A stretch of DNA of 64,000 bases from CAYWGR01 sp964458015 (GCA_964458015.1 CAYWGR010000004.1:1-64000), one strand, 5' to 3'. Counted from the stretch's first letter, positions 33,723 to 44,512 are shown. The notes: a model not told the origin generated them from the letters alone. Made by a program: numbers and translations.

Positions 33723-35225
33723 ATGGACGCAGACGTTTTGTTTCCTGAATTTCGACTAAGCCACGGGATGGTACTCGACCTCCAGCGGATGAACCCCTGG
33801 TGGGAAGGGAACCCTTTGCCGGTTCTTCCGGAAACAAGACGTCATTTGGTCAATGCTATCCACAAACGACTTCAAATTCGGTTGGCTCCTATTGTAGTCG
33901 TTCGCGGCCCTCGCCAAATCGGCAAGACCACAGCCCAGCTCCATGTTCTTCAAGACCTTCTGGACAGCGGCATTCCTCCCGCAAACATATTTCGGGTTCA
34001 ATGTGATGAACTTCCAGAAATCTCGTCGCTCTGTGAGCCGCTTTTACGGCTAGTGGATTGGTTTGAGAAGGTAATACTAAAGAAAACGTTGAACGAAGCG
34101 GCAAAACAGGGTCAAGCAACGTATTTGTTCTTCGATGAAGTACAAAACCTGAAAGACTGGGCGCCGCAGTTGAAATCTCTGGTGGACAATTCGACCACTC
34201 AGGTGTTGGTTACGGGAAGTTCCGCGCTCCGAATCGAATTGGGGCGAGACAGTCTGGCGGGACGGATCACTACGATTGAGGCCGGCGTCCTGTCGTTGAC
34301 GGAAATCGGGATATTTCACAAAATTGCCGTGGGTTCGCCGTTTCTGACCGACAACGGAATAGAGGTATTGACGAATCCTGACTTCTGGAGGAGTCTCCAC
34401 GTTCATGGACAGGAGAACCAGGAGGTCCGCGACCAGGCTTTTATCTGGTTCTCTGAAAGAGGCGGATATCCGCTAGTTCATCAGCGGGCCGAAGTTACCT
34501 GGAGCCAGTTGGCGGACCAACTGAACGAGACTATCATTCGCCGAGTTATCGAACATGATCTTCGTGTGGGTGATCGCGGCCGTAAGCGGGATGCGCAGTT
34601 GCTAGAGGAGATTTTTCGTTTGGCGTGCCGTTATATCGGTCAATCCCCCGGACTGACGGTATTTGCCCGTGAAGCGCAGAGGGCGCTGTCGGCGAATGTC
34701 GGACCACAACGGATCAGCCATTATTTGCGATTCCTTGGTGATACGCTATTGCTGCGTCTGATTGAGCCGCTGGAAATTCGCCTCAAACGAAAACGAGGAA
34801 ACCCGAAAATTTGCCTTGCAGATCATGGTTTACGGGCGAGTTGGTTGCAGGAGTATGTACCGCTAGATTGTAAAGGGCTCGCTGCTGATCCCCATCTCAC
34901 CACGTTGGCCGGCCATATTGCCGAGAGCGTGGTGGGAGCCACGCTCGCAACGATTCCATCGCTGGATACTGCGCACCTACCGGCAAGGGGAGGCGACCCA
35001 GAAATAGATTTTGTTCTGACGATTGGAACAAAGCGAATTCCCCTGGAAGTGAAGTATCAGCGGAGCGTTGATCCGCTCCGTGACACCGAGGGCCTGCGAA
35101 CCTTTATCGAGAAGGCTGTCAATAATGCGCCATTCGGCCTGCTCATTACTCAGTTGAATGAAACCACCGTGTTGGATCCACGCATCGTGGCGATGCCGCT
35201 TTCGACATTCATGTTGCTTCGATAA
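33723..35225 (+). CDS. AAA-family ATPase with C-terminal DUF4143 domain
   Basis: A 500-residue protein of the AAA_14/DUF4143 group. The P-loop is VRGPRQIGKTTAQLHVL (~60-76), Walker B is YLFFDEVQNLKDWAP (~134-148), sensor 1 is VLVTGSSALRIELGRDSLAG (~163-182), and the C-terminal DUF4143 domain (~290-460) ends in a nuclease-like fold segment GGDPEIDFVLTIGTKRIPLE (~420-439; the D-x-V-L and E-V-K of ...PLEVKYQ recall the PD-(D/E)xK core). Members are common accessory genes and often horizontally transferred; the function is poorly known. ATG 33723 was chosen for its GAGGT ribosome-binding site; the frame stays open upstream to 33576. Base composition is lower in G+C than in trxB. Its end overlaps the convergent next gene by 17 bases. 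Confidence 0.88.
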   Translation: MDADVLFPEFRLSHGMVLDLQRMNPWWEGNPLPVLPETRRHLVNAIHKRLQIRLAPIVVVRGPRQIGKTTAQLHVLQDLLDSGIPPANIFRVQCDELPEISSLCEPLLRLVDWFEKVILKKTLNEAAKQGQATYLFFDEVQNLKDWAPQLKSLVDNSTTQVLVTGSSALRIELGRDSLAGRITTIEAGVLSLTEIGIFHKIAVGSPFLTDNGIEVLTNPDFWRSLHVHGQENQEVRDQAFIWFSERGGYPLVHQRAEVTWSQLADQLNETIIRRVIEHDLRVGDRGRKRDAQLLEEIFRLACRYIGQSPGLTVFAREAQRALSANVGPQRISHYLRFLGDTLLLRLIEPLEIRLKRKRGNPKICLADHGLRASWLQEYVPLDCKGLAADPHLTTLAGHIAESVVGATLATIPSLDTAHLPARGGDPEIDFVLTIGTKRIPLEVKYQRSVDPLRDTEGLRTFIEKAVNNAPFGLLITQLNETTVLDPRIVAMPLSTFMLLR

Positions 35226-36063
35226 GGAGGGCTTTCTCTCCCCAAGAGTGTCGCCTATCACCGGAAAGTTGCCCTACCGTGGCAACTATGCTGACAAAAC
35301 GATTCCTGGCACCTTTTTCCCTCTTCTTCCCCTTGTTTCTTTGAAGTTGATAAAGATAGACGCCTTCGCCGGCTTCTCTCGCGGCCGTCGATGCATTCTG
35401 TGAAGATATCTCGTCGCTTGCATGTACGCCAAAAACGATGTCTCCCATCCGAAAGACAAAATCAACAGTCCATTTCTCTTTCGGTTTTGGCTGAGAGTGC
35501 GACGGTTGTATAGGAGTCGCCCCCGATCCGGCATGGGGCTGTTTTTCAAGCGGTAATGGAATGTCCTTCGGTTTCAACACGATCATTCCAGCTTTCAAAC
35601 CATGAAATTCCACTTTTTCAAGCTCTGATGGCGGCCAGTCTTCATCCATCCAAGGCTGATCGAGTTTTACGCCCGCTAAATCCACGTAACACCTAACAGA
35701 CGCTTTCGCACCCGTTTTCAGCGATCTAAAGACCACCGGTCGTCCCCAGTTCCTCATCGTGAAACCTTTGTCTTCATTAATGCCTTCGACGGGCGATGCG
35801 ATGAGTTCGTAACCTGTAATCTTCTGAGGTATATGGCCGTGCGGCCAAGTGTACTTCCATATACCCTTACCTAGCACATCCTCAAATTTTGTAAGCGGTT
35901 TTTCTTGGCGACTAGAAGGTGATCGCGAGGGGAGGTAACTTGATGAATCCGATTTTGGATCAAGTTGAATATCTGGTGATATAGGATTTTGCCCCCATGC
36001 ATTGGGGTATACGCCGGCCGACAGTATCGCCGCACAGAAGAACAAAGTACGCATTACTTGCAT
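35209..36063 (-). CDS. Exported protein of unknown function
   Basis: A 284-residue protein with a Sec signal peptide (MRTLFFCAAILSAGVYPNAWG, residues 4-24 or so). The mature part is polar, with a Ser/Pro-rich region after the signal (SSSYLPSRSPSSRQEKP) and a conserved-looking core of beta segments (GFTMRNWGRPVVFRSLKTGA, SVRCYVDLAGVKLDQPWMD). No family is recognised. ATG 36063 has GGAAA nine bases upstream; ATG 36054 is an alternative. The last codons overlap the end of the convergent DUF4143 ATPase gene by 17 bases, and the final 40 residues (KKREKGARNRF...) are basic and unusual, so the original stop may lie earlier or a frameshift may have extended the frame. Confidence 0.65.
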   Translation of the reverse strand: MQVMRTLFFCAAILSAGVYPNAWGQNPISPDIQLDPKSDSSSYLPSRSPSSRQEKPLTKFEDVLGKGIWKYTWPHGHIPQKITGYELIASPVEGINEDKGFTMRNWGRPVVFRSLKTGAKASVRCYVDLAGVKLDQPWMDEDWPPSELEKVEFHGLKAGMIVLKPKDIPLPLEKQPHAGSGATPIQPSHSQPKPKEKWTVDFVFRMGDIVFGVHASDEISSQNASTAAREAGEGVYLYQLQRNKGKKREKGARNRFVSIVATVGQLSGDRRHSWGEKALLIEAT

Positions 36064-36469
36064 CGCAAAATTTCCTAACAATCCACGACCGTTGTGTGAA
36101 TTCCTCATCTTCCCGGCCTTGGGTATTCCCGAGAAATCCTAATCAAAGTAGCCACCTATGTGGTGATAGCATTTCCACCCATTCGCGTCAATCGGTCCAG
36201 GAGGGTGAACCTTGGACAACGCAACGCCGCCCCCTTGATGTACTTACCCTAACCGTGCTAATATCAAGGGATTTTACACAGTGCCCGGTTTTCGATGACA
36301 TAAAAAGTGCCGGTGTGTTACTTCTTTATGGACCCTCGGACTAGTAATGCAACCAGGCCGACCAACGGAAGGCCGGATTGGCGCCAAACCGTGATTTGCC
36401 ATTTCGTTTTTTATTGAACATCCATAGAGCCTTATAGCCCTTTCGCCAGAGAAAAGAGAAAACTGTCTC
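36064..36469. other. Intergenic stretch upstream of carB, nothing recognised
   Basis: 406 bases between the divergent exported-protein gene and carB. No open frame of interest, no riboswitch, no pyrimidine attenuator hairpin with a T-tract and no repeat could be recognised. It should hold the promoters of both genes; TAATAT near 36257 is at best a weak -10. Confidence 0.5.
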
Positions 36470-39400
36470 GTGCCACGTCGCAACGACCTCAAAAAGATTT
36501 TGCTGATCGGCTCCGGTCCCATCATTATTGGGCAAGCCTGCGAGTTTGACTATTCCGGTACCCAGGCCTGCAAAGCATTGCGGGAAGAGGGGTATGAAGT
36601 CGTATTGGTCAATTCCAATCCGGCCACCATCATGACCGATCCCGAAATGGCCGATCGGACCTACATCGAACCGCTGACTTGGGAAATGGTCGAGAAGGTG
36701 ATCGCCAAGGAGCGCCCCGACGCCTTGCTGCCCACCTTGGGCGGACAAACCGGTTTGAATTTGGCGATGGACCTGTTTCATCACGGCGTTTTGGAGAAGC
36801 ACAAGGTCGAAATGATCGGGGCCACGGCCGCCGTGATTGAAAAGGCCGAATCGCGCGACCAGTTCAAAGTGGCGATGGAGAAGATTGGGCTCGAAGTGTG
36901 CCGCGGCGAAACGGTCAACAGTTTGGACGAAGCACGGCGCGTCGTTCAAGAGATCGGTCTCCCGTGCGTCGTGCGGCCCAGCTTCACCTTGGGCGGCACC
37001 GGTTCGAGCATCGCCTACAACCGCAACACGTTCGACGATCTGGTGCAGCGCGGGCTCGATCTTTCACCCGTTCATCAAGTGCTGTTGGAAGAATCGGTGA
37101 TCGGCTGGAAAGAGTACGAAATGGAGGTGATGCGCGACAAAGACGACAACTGCGTCATCATCTGCTCGATCGAAAATTTCGACCCGATGGGCGTTCATAC
37201 GGGCGATTCGATCACGGTGGCCCCCGCCCAGACGCTCACCGACAAGGAATACCAGCGGATGCGCGACGCCTCGATCGCCGTGATGCGCGAGATCGGCGTC
37301 GAAACAGGCGGGTCGAACATTCAATTCGCCATCAATCCGGCCAATGGGCGTATGGTCGTGATCGAGATGAATCCCCGCGTAAGCCGTTCGAGTGCTTTGG
37401 CCTCGAAAGCCACGGGTTTTCCCATCGCCAAGATCGCCGCCAAGCTGGCCATCGGCTATCGGCTCCACGAATTGCCCAACGACATCACACGCGAAACGCG
37501 AGCCTGTTTCGAGCCGACGATCGACTACGTCGTGACGAAGGTGCCGCGGTTCGCCTTCGAAAAATTCCCCGAGGCCGATCCCGAATTGACCACGCAGATG
37601 AAAAGCGTCGGCGAAACGATGGCCATCGGGCGGACGTTCAAGGAATCGTTCCAGAAGGCACTTCGCGGGTTGGAAGTGGGCAGCTTCGGGTTCGGCTGCG
37701 ACGGCAAGGATTTATGGGGCACTCCCGACCAGCCTTCCGAAGACGTGATCCGCGCCAAACTGATTACGCCCGGGCACGAACGGGTTTGGCATTTGCGCTA
37801 TGCCATTAAGAGCGGAATGCCGTTGGAGGAAATCCACGAGATGACGGGCATCGACCCGTGGTTCTTGGAAAACCTCTTCCAGATCGTCGAGATGGAAGAC
37901 CAATTGCGCGCCGTTGGCGACATACGCCAGTGCGACGACGCTCTGATGCGGCAGGCCAAACAATATGGTTTTTCCGACCGCCAACTTGCCTCGCTCTGGA
38001 AGACGACCGAAATGGACGTCCGCGAGGATCGCAAGCGCCGCGGCATTCGGGCCGTTTTCAAGTCGGTCGATACCTGCGCCGCCGAGTTCGAGGCCTATAC
38101 GCCGTATTTCTATTCGACCTACGAAGATGAAGACGAAACGCCGGCCAAAAAGCCCGGCAAACGGCGTATTATCATTCTCGGCGGCGGGCCAAACCGCATC
38201 GGACAGGGCATCGAGTTCGACTATTGCTGCTGCCATGCCAGTTTCGCATTGCGAGATCTGGGCGTCGAGTCGATCATGGTCAACTCGAACCCCGAAACGG
38301 TTTCGACCGACTATGACACCTCGGATATCCTGTTCTTCGAGCCGTTGACGACCGAGGACGTGCTGAACATTTGCGACCGCATCCAGCCCGACGGCGTCAT
38401 TGTGCAGTACGGCGGTCAAACGCCACTGAACCTCGCCCGGGCGCTGAACAATGCGGGCGTCCCGATCATCGGCACGAGCGTCGATATGATCGAGGCCGCC
38501 GAAGATCGCGAAAAGTTCAAAAATATTTTGAACCGACTAGGACTGAAACAGCCGGCCAGCGGAATCGCACGGAATATGTCGCAGGCGCGCGAACAAGTCA
38601 CCGCGGTCGGGTATCCTTGCTTGGTGCGGCCCAGCTTCGTGTTGGGCGGTCGGGCGATGGAGATTTGTTACGACGGCGCGCAGTTCGAGCGGTTCGTGGC
38701 CGAGGCCTTCTTGGTCTCGCAAGGACAGCCGGTGTTGATCGACCGCTTTTTGGAAGACGCCACGGAGGTCGATGTCGATGCCATCGCCGACGGCCAGCAA
38801 GTGATCGTGGCCGGCATCATGGAGCATATCGAAGAGGCGGGCGTTCACTCGGGCGACTCGGCCTGTGCGATCCCGCCGTATAGCTTGTCGCCGGCGGTGG
38901 TCGAAGAGATCCGCCAATCGACGATTGCCTTGGCCCAGCGTTTGGAAGTCAAGGGGTTGATGAACATTCAATATGCCGTGAAACGCGAGGATGGGCATCA
39001 GAACGTCTACGTGCTGGAAGTGAATCCCCGGGCAAGCCGCACCGTGCCATTCGTGTCGAAAGCCACCGGAATGCAGTTGGCCAAAGTGGCGGCCAAGGTG
39101 ATGGCCGGCGTTTCGTTGGCCCAACAGGGATACACCCACGAGCCGGTGCCCTCGCAGTTTTCCGTCAAAGAGGCCGTGTTTCCCTTCGCAAAATTCGCGG
39201 GCGTGGATATCGTTCTCGGGCCGGAAATGAAATCCACCGGCGAGGTAATGGGCGTCAGCGAGCATTTCCCCATCGCCTTCGCAAAAAGCCAACTAGCGGC
39301 CGGCACCTTGTTGCCCCAGAGCGGAAAAGTCTTTATCAGCGTTACCAATCGTGCGAAGGAACATGTTGCGGAGTTGGCCAAGCGGCTCGAACAGATGGGT

Positions 39401-39745
39401 TTCGAGCTTCTGGCCACCAAAGGCACGGCCCAACGCCTGGAAGCGGCGGGCGTCCGCGTCCAAACGCTGAAAAAACTCAAGGAAGGGCACCCCAACGTGC
39501 TCGACTATGTAATCGACGGCAATTTGCATCTGGTCATCAATACGCCGAGCGGCAAAGGCGCGCGCACCGACGAAGGCCATATCCGCGCGGCGGCCGTTTC
39601 GCACGGAATCTCCTGCATCACAACATTGCAAGCGGCCGAGGCCGCCGTCGGCGCGATGGAAGCCCTGCGCAACGAAGAAATGAGTGTTCAGGCCATCCAA
39701 GACCGTTTCCCTAACCATCGCAAGAAATGTGCGACCTGTCATTAA
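36470..39745 (+). CDS. carB: Carbamoyl-phosphate synthase large subunit
   Basis: Makes carbamoyl phosphate for arginine and pyrimidine synthesis, with the glutaminase subunit CarA (not in this window). The 1091 residues have the duplicated ATP-grasp structure: first half ~1-405 ([40 protein letters not shown]), oligomerisation domain ~405-555, second half ~560-945 ([60 protein letters not shown]) and a C-terminal allosteric MGS-like domain ~950-1091 ([13 protein letters not shown]). The start is GTG 36470; there is no other start near it, and the ribosome-binding site is weak (GAGAAAA). The OPT transporter gene begins two bases after its stop codon. Confidence 0.98.
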   Translation: MPRRNDLKKILLIGSGPIIIGQACEFDYSGTQACKALREEGYEVVLVNSNPATIMTDPEMADRTYIEPLTWEMVEKVIAKERPDALLPTLGGQTGLNLAMDLFHHGVLEKHKVEMIGATAAVIEKAESRDQFKVAMEKIGLEVCRGETVNSLDEARRVVQEIGLPCVVRPSFTLGGTGSSIAYNRNTFDDLVQRGLDLSPVHQVLLEESVIGWKEYEMEVMRDKDDNCVIICSIENFDPMGVHTGDSITVAPAQTLTDKEYQRMRDASIAVMREIGVETGGSNIQFAINPANGRMVVIEMNPRVSRSSALASKATGFPIAKIAAKLAIGYRLHELPNDITRETRACFEPTIDYVVTKVPRFAFEKFPEADPELTTQMKSVGETMAIGRTFKESFQKALRGLEVGSFGFGCDGKDLWGTPDQPSEDVIRAKLITPGHERVWHLRYAIKSGMPLEEIHEMTGIDPWFLENLFQIVEMEDQLRAVGDIRQCDDALMRQAKQYGFSDRQLASLWKTTEMDVREDRKRRGIRAVFKSVDTCAAEFEAYTPYFYSTYEDEDETPAKKPGKRRIIILGGGPNRIGQGIEFDYCCCHASFALRDLGVESIMVNSNPETVSTDYDTSDILFFEPLTTEDVLNICDRIQPDGVIVQYGGQTPLNLARALNNAGVPIIGTSVDMIEAAEDREKFKNILNRLGLKQPASGIARNMSQAREQVTAVGYPCLVRPSFVLGGRAMEICYDGAQFERFVAEAFLVSQGQPVLIDRFLEDATEVDVDAIADGQQVIVAGIMEHIEEAGVHSGDSACAIPPYSLSPAVVEEIRQSTIALAQRLEVKGLMNIQYAVKREDGHQNVYVLEVNPRASRTVPFVSKATGMQLAKVAAKVMAGVSLAQQGYTHEPVPSQFSVKEAVFPFAKFAGVDIVLGPEMKSTGEVMGVSEHFPIAFAKSQLAAGTLLPQSGKVFISVTNRAKEHVAELAKRLEQMGFELLATKGTAQRLEAAGVRVQTLKKLKEGHPNVLDYVIDGNLHLVINTPSGKGARTDEGHIRAAAVSHGISCITTLQAAEAAVGAMEALRNEEMSVQAIQDRFPNHRKKCATCH

Positions 39746-39746
39746 T

Positions 39747-42059
39747 ATGCCCGACTCGACTCCTTCGCCGGCTCCGCATCAGCCTTACGTTCCAGACGAT
39801 GTAACGCTGCCCGAGTTCACTTGGTCGGCCGTGCTGGTGGGAGCGATCTTGGGCATTGTTTTCGGGGCGTCGTCGCTCTACCTTGTTCTGAAGGTTGGCA
39901 TGACCGTCTCGGCCTCGATTCCCGTGGCCGTGCTTTCGATCACGCTGTTTCGCGGTTTTTCCCGGGTATTCGGCGTTCGCCGAGCCAGCATTCTGGAGAA
40001 CAACATTGTTCAAACCACCGGATCGGCCGGCGAATCGATCGCGTTTGGCGTCGGCGTGACCATGCCGGCCGTCATGTTGCTGGGATTCGAGATGGATGTC
40101 GCCCGGGTGATGATCGTCTCGGTGCTAGGCGGGCTGCTCGGCATTTTGATGATGATTCCGCTGCGACGCGCGTTCATCGTCAAGCAACACGGCAAGCTCA
40201 TTTATCCCGAAGGCACCGCCTGCGCCGACGTGTTGATCATCGGCGAAACGGGCGGGGCGACGGCCAAAACCGTCTTCGCGGGGTTCGGCATCGCGTTCGT
40301 CTATCAATTTCTGATGCTTGGCGTAAGGCTTTGGAAAGATGTGGTGAGCCATCCGCTGAGCTGGCTCAAAGGGGCAACGCCTGCCTTGGAAACAAATCCC
40401 ACGCTGTTGGGCGTCGGTTACATCATCGGCACGAAAACATCGTGCATCATGGTCGCCGGCGGGGCGCTGTCGTGGATGGTCCTATGTCCCTTGATCGTCT
40501 ATTTCGGCGAAAGCTGGCCCTCCGTTTTTCAGCCCGGCAAGATTCCGATCCGTGAAATGGACGCCGATCAGTTGCGCCAGGCCTACGTGCTTTACATCGG
40601 GGCTGGTGCCGTCGCGGCCGGCGGCATCATCAGCATGTTCCGCGCCATGCCCATGATCGTAGCGTCGATTACCGCAGGACTCCGAGATTTGCGGAAAAAA
40701 GAGGGCGATGGAAAAGTGGTCAGTGGCCAGTGGCCACCGGCCAGTGAGTCGGGGGCTAAATCCCAAAATCCCGAAATCTCCAAATCCCAAATCCCAAATT
40801 CCTCTTCTCCCCGCACAGACCGCGATCTTTCGATGCGAATTGTATTGTTCGGTTCACTGGCGATGGTGGCGGCCATCTGGGTTTTCCTGGGCGTCGATCC
40901 CCAGGCAGGCGGCAGTTGGTCGCCGGCGGCGATTTTCAACTGGGTCAATCTGGCGGCCGCCGTGCTAATCGTCCTCTTCGGCTTCTTGTTCGTCACCGTT
41001 TCTTCGCGATTGACCGGTGAGATTGGTTCCTCGTCGAATCCCATCTCCGGCATGACGATCGCAACGCTCTTGCTGACCTGCTTGATTTTTCTCGCACTAG
41101 GCTGGACTTCCGCGCAGTATCGGCTCGTCGTCATCTCGATTGCCGCGGTCGTTTGCATCGCTTCGAGCAACGGCGGCACCACATCGCAAGATCTGAAGAC
41201 AGGCTTTCTCGTCGGTGCGACGCCCAAGTGGCAGCAGCTTAGCATTCTGGTCGGTTCGCTTTCCTCGGCGCTCGTGATCGGCGTGATTTTGCTCGCGATG
41301 AACTCGTTGGGAACGGTGTATTCGCAGAAAAATCTGCCGCAGCCCAAGCAGCCGTTGGACATGGCGAAACTCAAGGCAACCGCCCTGCAAGAATCCGCAC
41401 CGAAAGATCCCAAAACCTATTACGTGTGGCATGCCATCGAAGGCAACGCCGAAGGCGTAACGTCCGGCAAGTATCTGGTCGACGATCAAGGCGAAATCTG
41501 CTGGCTTGTTGATCCGGGCATCAATGGCAAACTAAGCCGCCGCGACGACGGCGTCGAAGTGCGAAAATATCCGCAACCCCAGGCCCAACTGTTCGCGCTG
41601 ATTACGCACGGCATCTTGAACCAGAAACTGCCGTGGACCTTGGTGCTGATCGGTGTGGCCGTGGCGATGATCGTCGAACTGTCCGGCATTTCTTCACTGG
41701 CATTTGCCGTCGGCATGTATTTGCCGCTATCGTCCTCGACGCCGATTTTCGTCGGCGGAATGGCTCGTTGGGTTGTCGAAAGATTCGGCCGCGGCAAAGC
41801 CGAACGACCGGCCTCGGAATTGGAATCGGAGATGAGCCCCGGGATGCTTTTCTCGACCGGTTACATCGCTGGCGGCAGCATTGCAGGCGTCATCATTTCC
41901 TTCCTCATGTTCAGCGACACAATTCCCGACTTATTGGCCGTCGGCCGAAATTTTCCCTACCAAGCCACAGCCGCACTAACAACCTTCGCGTTGCTAACGG
42001 TGCTTTTAGTGCTTGTAGGACGGGGGCAGGTGTTGAAAAACGCGGGAGAGAAAAAGTAG
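39747..42059 (+). CDS. OPT family oligopeptide transporter
   Basis: A 770-residue inner-membrane transporter of the OPT superfamily, which moves peptides or metal-chelates. About fourteen to sixteen hydrophobic helices are seen; the family region LPEFTWSAVLVGAILGIVFG (~19-38), GMTVSASIPVAVLSITLFRG and ENNIVQTTGSAGESIAFGVG near the N-terminus, and CIASSNGGTTSQDLKTGFLV and SSLAFAVGMYLPLSSSTPIF in the second half are diagnostic. A low-complexity insert (about 323-352; VVSGQWPPASESGAKSQNPE and on) is encoded by heptamer-like repeats normally found between genes; it falls in a cytoplasmic-type loop. A soluble stretch follows around 565-610. ATG 39747 lies two bases after the carB stop codon. The substrate is unknown. 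Confidence 0.92.
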   Translation: MPDSTPSPAPHQPYVPDDVTLPEFTWSAVLVGAILGIVFGASSLYLVLKVGMTVSASIPVAVLSITLFRGFSRVFGVRRASILENNIVQTTGSAGESIAFGVGVTMPAVMLLGFEMDVARVMIVSVLGGLLGILMMIPLRRAFIVKQHGKLIYPEGTACADVLIIGETGGATAKTVFAGFGIAFVYQFLMLGVRLWKDVVSHPLSWLKGATPALETNPTLLGVGYIIGTKTSCIMVAGGALSWMVLCPLIVYFGESWPSVFQPGKIPIREMDADQLRQAYVLYIGAGAVAAGGIISMFRAMPMIVASITAGLRDLRKKEGDGKVVSGQWPPASESGAKSQNPEISKSQIPNSSSPRTDRDLSMRIVLFGSLAMVAAIWVFLGVDPQAGGSWSPAAIFNWVNLAAAVLIVLFGFLFVTVSSRLTGEIGSSSNPISGMTIATLLLTCLIFLALGWTSAQYRLVVISIAAVVCIASSNGGTTSQDLKTGFLVGATPKWQQLSILVGSLSSALVIGVILLAMNSLGTVYSQKNLPQPKQPLDMAKLKATALQESAPKDPKTYYVWHAIEGNAEGVTSGKYLVDDQGEICWLVDPGINGKLSRRDDGVEVRKYPQPQAQLFALITHGILNQKLPWTLVLIGVAVAMIVELSGISSLAFAVGMYLPLSSSTPIFVGGMARWVVERFGRGKAERPASELESEMSPGMLFSTGYIAGGSIAGVIISFLMFSDTIPDLLAVGRNFPYQATAALTTFALLTVLLVLVGRGQVLKNAGEKK
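40715..40800 (+). repeat. Heptamer-type repeat tract inside the OPT gene
   Basis: GTGGTCAGTGGCCAGTGG and then AAATCCCAAAATCCCGAAAT and CCAAATCCCAAATCCC, blocks that elsewhere in the window occur between genes. The tract is in frame and adds about 29 polar residues to the transporter, with no stop codon. Confidence 0.8.
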
Positions 42060-42085
42060 CCTGGAAGGAAGTCTCGGATTCCTTC

Positions 42086-44050
42086 TTATTTTACCGACAT
42101 CAGACTTTTTTCCATCGCTTTGAACTGCTCGGCCGAGATATGCGTGGATGTTTGTCGGAGCATTTTCAGAAAATGCTCGATTTCTTCATTTTTCGATGGA
42201 AAACCGATATTGCCCTTTGGGCCATTCGACGTAACGAGTGGTTTTCCCTCGGGTGACAAGATTGCCCACCATGGAACGCCCGTCATGGGATCGCTCGGAT
42301 ATCCCACTTGCTGCACGACTTCCTTTACGTGGGTTGTGCGATCCATGTTGATTGCTGCAATGACATAATCCTGACTGAGGACATCTTGTCGTTGTTCCAA
42401 AAAGTCGAGCAACCGATGGCATGGTCCGCAGAGTGTGCCGGTGAGAACGACGAAGACTTTTTTGCGATCCCTAGCTGCTTTCTGCAACGCGGCACGCAAG
42501 AGATCCTCGGCATTTTCCGGTGGAATCGTCCATTTCTGCAAAAAAGATGCGATCTTGTCTGCGTCATAACGCCCGTCGCGCGAGAATACAGCGGTGCTTT
42601 GGCGACATACCGCGCGGCCGTCGCCGTCCAGTAGGATCCAATATACCGATTTCTGATCATCCAAAGTCAAGCCATACTCAGTGGCCAATGTGCGATTTGC
42701 CGGAACGGTTGAATCGGCATAGACAACCTGATACTTCTCAAGGAGCGGCCAGAGCGTTTTCAAGCCCGATTGAAACGGTTCTTCCAGGGCCGAACATTCC
42801 TGCCAAGCATTGTTTCCGAACATAACGAGCACATATTCGTTGGCGCGTTTGGCAATTTTTAACCGCTTGGCGATTTTCGCTTTGACGTCGTCTTTCGGGT
42901 CAAACTTGCCTTTCACCGCCGACTCGACGACGCGAACGATCTCACCATGCAACCATTGATAACTGACTCGCTCGACAAAAGGAGCATCAAACACACTGAC
43001 TGGAACGCCATCAGGAATTGGTTTGGTGATCTTGAAATCTTGATCCGTGAATTTTGGTTGGAAATCGATGGCCGTCAACGTGACAGTCATCGAAGAGGCA
43101 TGTGCGGGGCTCATGATAATCTCCCCTTTTTCGTCTCTCGCTGGCTGAAACTCCGGGACGGCCTTCCCGTCGATGCCTTTTTCATCGTCCGCCACCGGTG
43201 ACATAACCGGCTCTGCCGGAATTTTGGACGACAATACAAACTCAACAGGAACCATCACGCCGCCTTTCTCTTCAAAACGTTTTACCTCATTCACGAACGT
43301 TGCATTCTGGGAACAATATTTCGAAATCCGCTTATTGCATGATATTTTTTTGACGGCATATCCGCGGGCTACATCAAGCCAGAGCTTGATTTCGGTGTCC
43401 TGAGATTTTCCTTGGAGCACATCGTAAGCATCTTTGTCCCATGTATCGTGCTCCACCGACAACACAGACGTATGGAGAAAATCTGGAATCCATATATCGT
43501 CGATTGCACCGCTACTTGGGCTGATTCCCAAACCGCCATAGCGTAAGAACTCATCTTCGGTGATTTGGAGTTTGCCCATGATGTGAAACTGATTGGCTGA
43601 CTTCTGATCGGCGGCCGACGGTGGGGCAAGGAATGCTTGGACCCAGTTCTTTCCTCGCTGGCAGATAGATTCGCTGTACCATTGGAATTCCCCTTTGCCG
43701 CTATCGTCCATGCCGACAATAAATCGCACGCGATCCTTGTCGCGAAGAACAGTTAATTCCAAATTCTTTGGCGGTTTCTCAATTTTTTCATCCGAGAGCG
43801 ATAGGTCGAAATGGACTTTCCAAGTTGCTTTCATTCGCTGATACGGGGCTAAAGTTTTTTCGTACGCCTCGAGCAATTTCATCACCTTGGGATCTATCTT
43901 TTGCAAGCCTTGGTCTTTCTGTGGCGATGGAGAAGACGTTTTTTCAGTGGTGATTACGGAAGGCGTTGCATTCTGCCCAAAAAGAAACTTTTCGCTTGTG
44001 GAAACAAAGAAAACGAGGCAAGACAGAATTCGAATCCAACGTGGCGTCAT
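42086..44050 (-). CDS. Exported protein with two C-terminal thioredoxin-like domains
   Basis: A 654-residue protein with a signal peptide (ILSCLVFFVSTSEKFLFGQ, to ~26). The N-terminal half (~40-330) resembles exported planctomycete proteins with an outer-membrane-lipoprotein carrier-like (LolA-like) beta fold; for example VHFDLSLSDEKIEKPPKNLE, DRVRFIVGMDDSGKGEFQWY and TEIKLWLDVARGYAVKKISC. Two thioredoxin-like units follow: the first (~390-505) has lost its cysteine pair (GNNAWQECSALEEP), the second (~520-630) keeps CGPC in VVLTGTLCGPCHRLLDF. It may handle disulfides or cofactors in the periplasm. It is convergent with the OPT gene and separated from secA by 462 bases. Function is inferred from fold resemblance. 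Confidence 0.75.
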   Translation of the reverse strand: MTPRWIRILSCLVFFVSTSEKFLFGQNATPSVITTEKTSSPSPQKDQGLQKIDPKVMKLLEAYEKTLAPYQRMKATWKVHFDLSLSDEKIEKPPKNLELTVLRDKDRVRFIVGMDDSGKGEFQWYSESICQRGKNWVQAFLAPPSAADQKSANQFHIMGKLQITEDEFLRYGGLGISPSSGAIDDIWIPDFLHTSVLSVEHDTWDKDAYDVLQGKSQDTEIKLWLDVARGYAVKKISCNKRISKYCSQNATFVNEVKRFEEKGGVMVPVEFVLSSKIPAEPVMSPVADDEKGIDGKAVPEFQPARDEKGEIIMSPAHASSMTVTLTAIDFQPKFTDQDFKITKPIPDGVPVSVFDAPFVERVSYQWLHGEIVRVVESAVKGKFDPKDDVKAKIAKRLKIAKRANEYVLVMFGNNAWQECSALEEPFQSGLKTLWPLLEKYQVVYADSTVPANRTLATEYGLTLDDQKSVYWILLDGDGRAVCRQSTAVFSRDGRYDADKIASFLQKWTIPPENAEDLLRAALQKAARDRKKVFVVLTGTLCGPCHRLLDFLEQRQDVLSQDYVIAAINMDRTTHVKEVVQQVGYPSDPMTGVPWWAILSPEGKPLVTSNGPKGNIGFPSKNEEIEHFLKMLRQTSTHISAEQFKAMEKSLMSVK

Positions 44051-44512
44051 GGGGCGGAAACCTTATTGGGGAAGAGAATTTTTCAGGAACAGCTTTGGAA
44101 AGTGTCCTTCCTGGTCATAAGAAAGAAAGGGATTGGAAGCCGAGCCTTTCTAATGCCAGCTAGGATTGGAAAACGAGGTTATCAAACGATAGCGGAAAAG
44201 CAATCCACCCGCTGGGGTGGGCTAATCGTTATTGACCCCGGGTGTCAATATGGATAGATTGCCACATTGGGATGAATTGCGCCTATCACGGCATTTATGC
44301 CTCTTTGGCGGTGCCTTTGTATAGTCATTGAGGTGGAAATCATCGCTGGGAGCTAGCAGCTCTCGGACGACTAGCGTAGATTTGCGCACATTCCGGGGGC
44401 TCTTGGCTCCGCGCCTAGGATTATTTGGTGCTCTTGTTTGTCGGTATTGTTATTGAGTAGTGCTTTTTCGAACGATCCACTGCAGCATATTTTTGCCTTT
44501 TTATAAGCGACT
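44051..44512. other. Intergenic stretch upstream of secA
   Basis: 462 bases without a credible gene. A degenerate copy of the palindrome at 17161 (GGGAGCTAGCAGCTCTCGG) lies at 44348-44366. A short imperfect hairpin (CCCGCTGGGGTGGGCT region, ~44208-44224) and TTTTTGCCTTTTTA just before secA are the only other features. No secM-like regulatory frame is visible. Confidence 0.5.
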
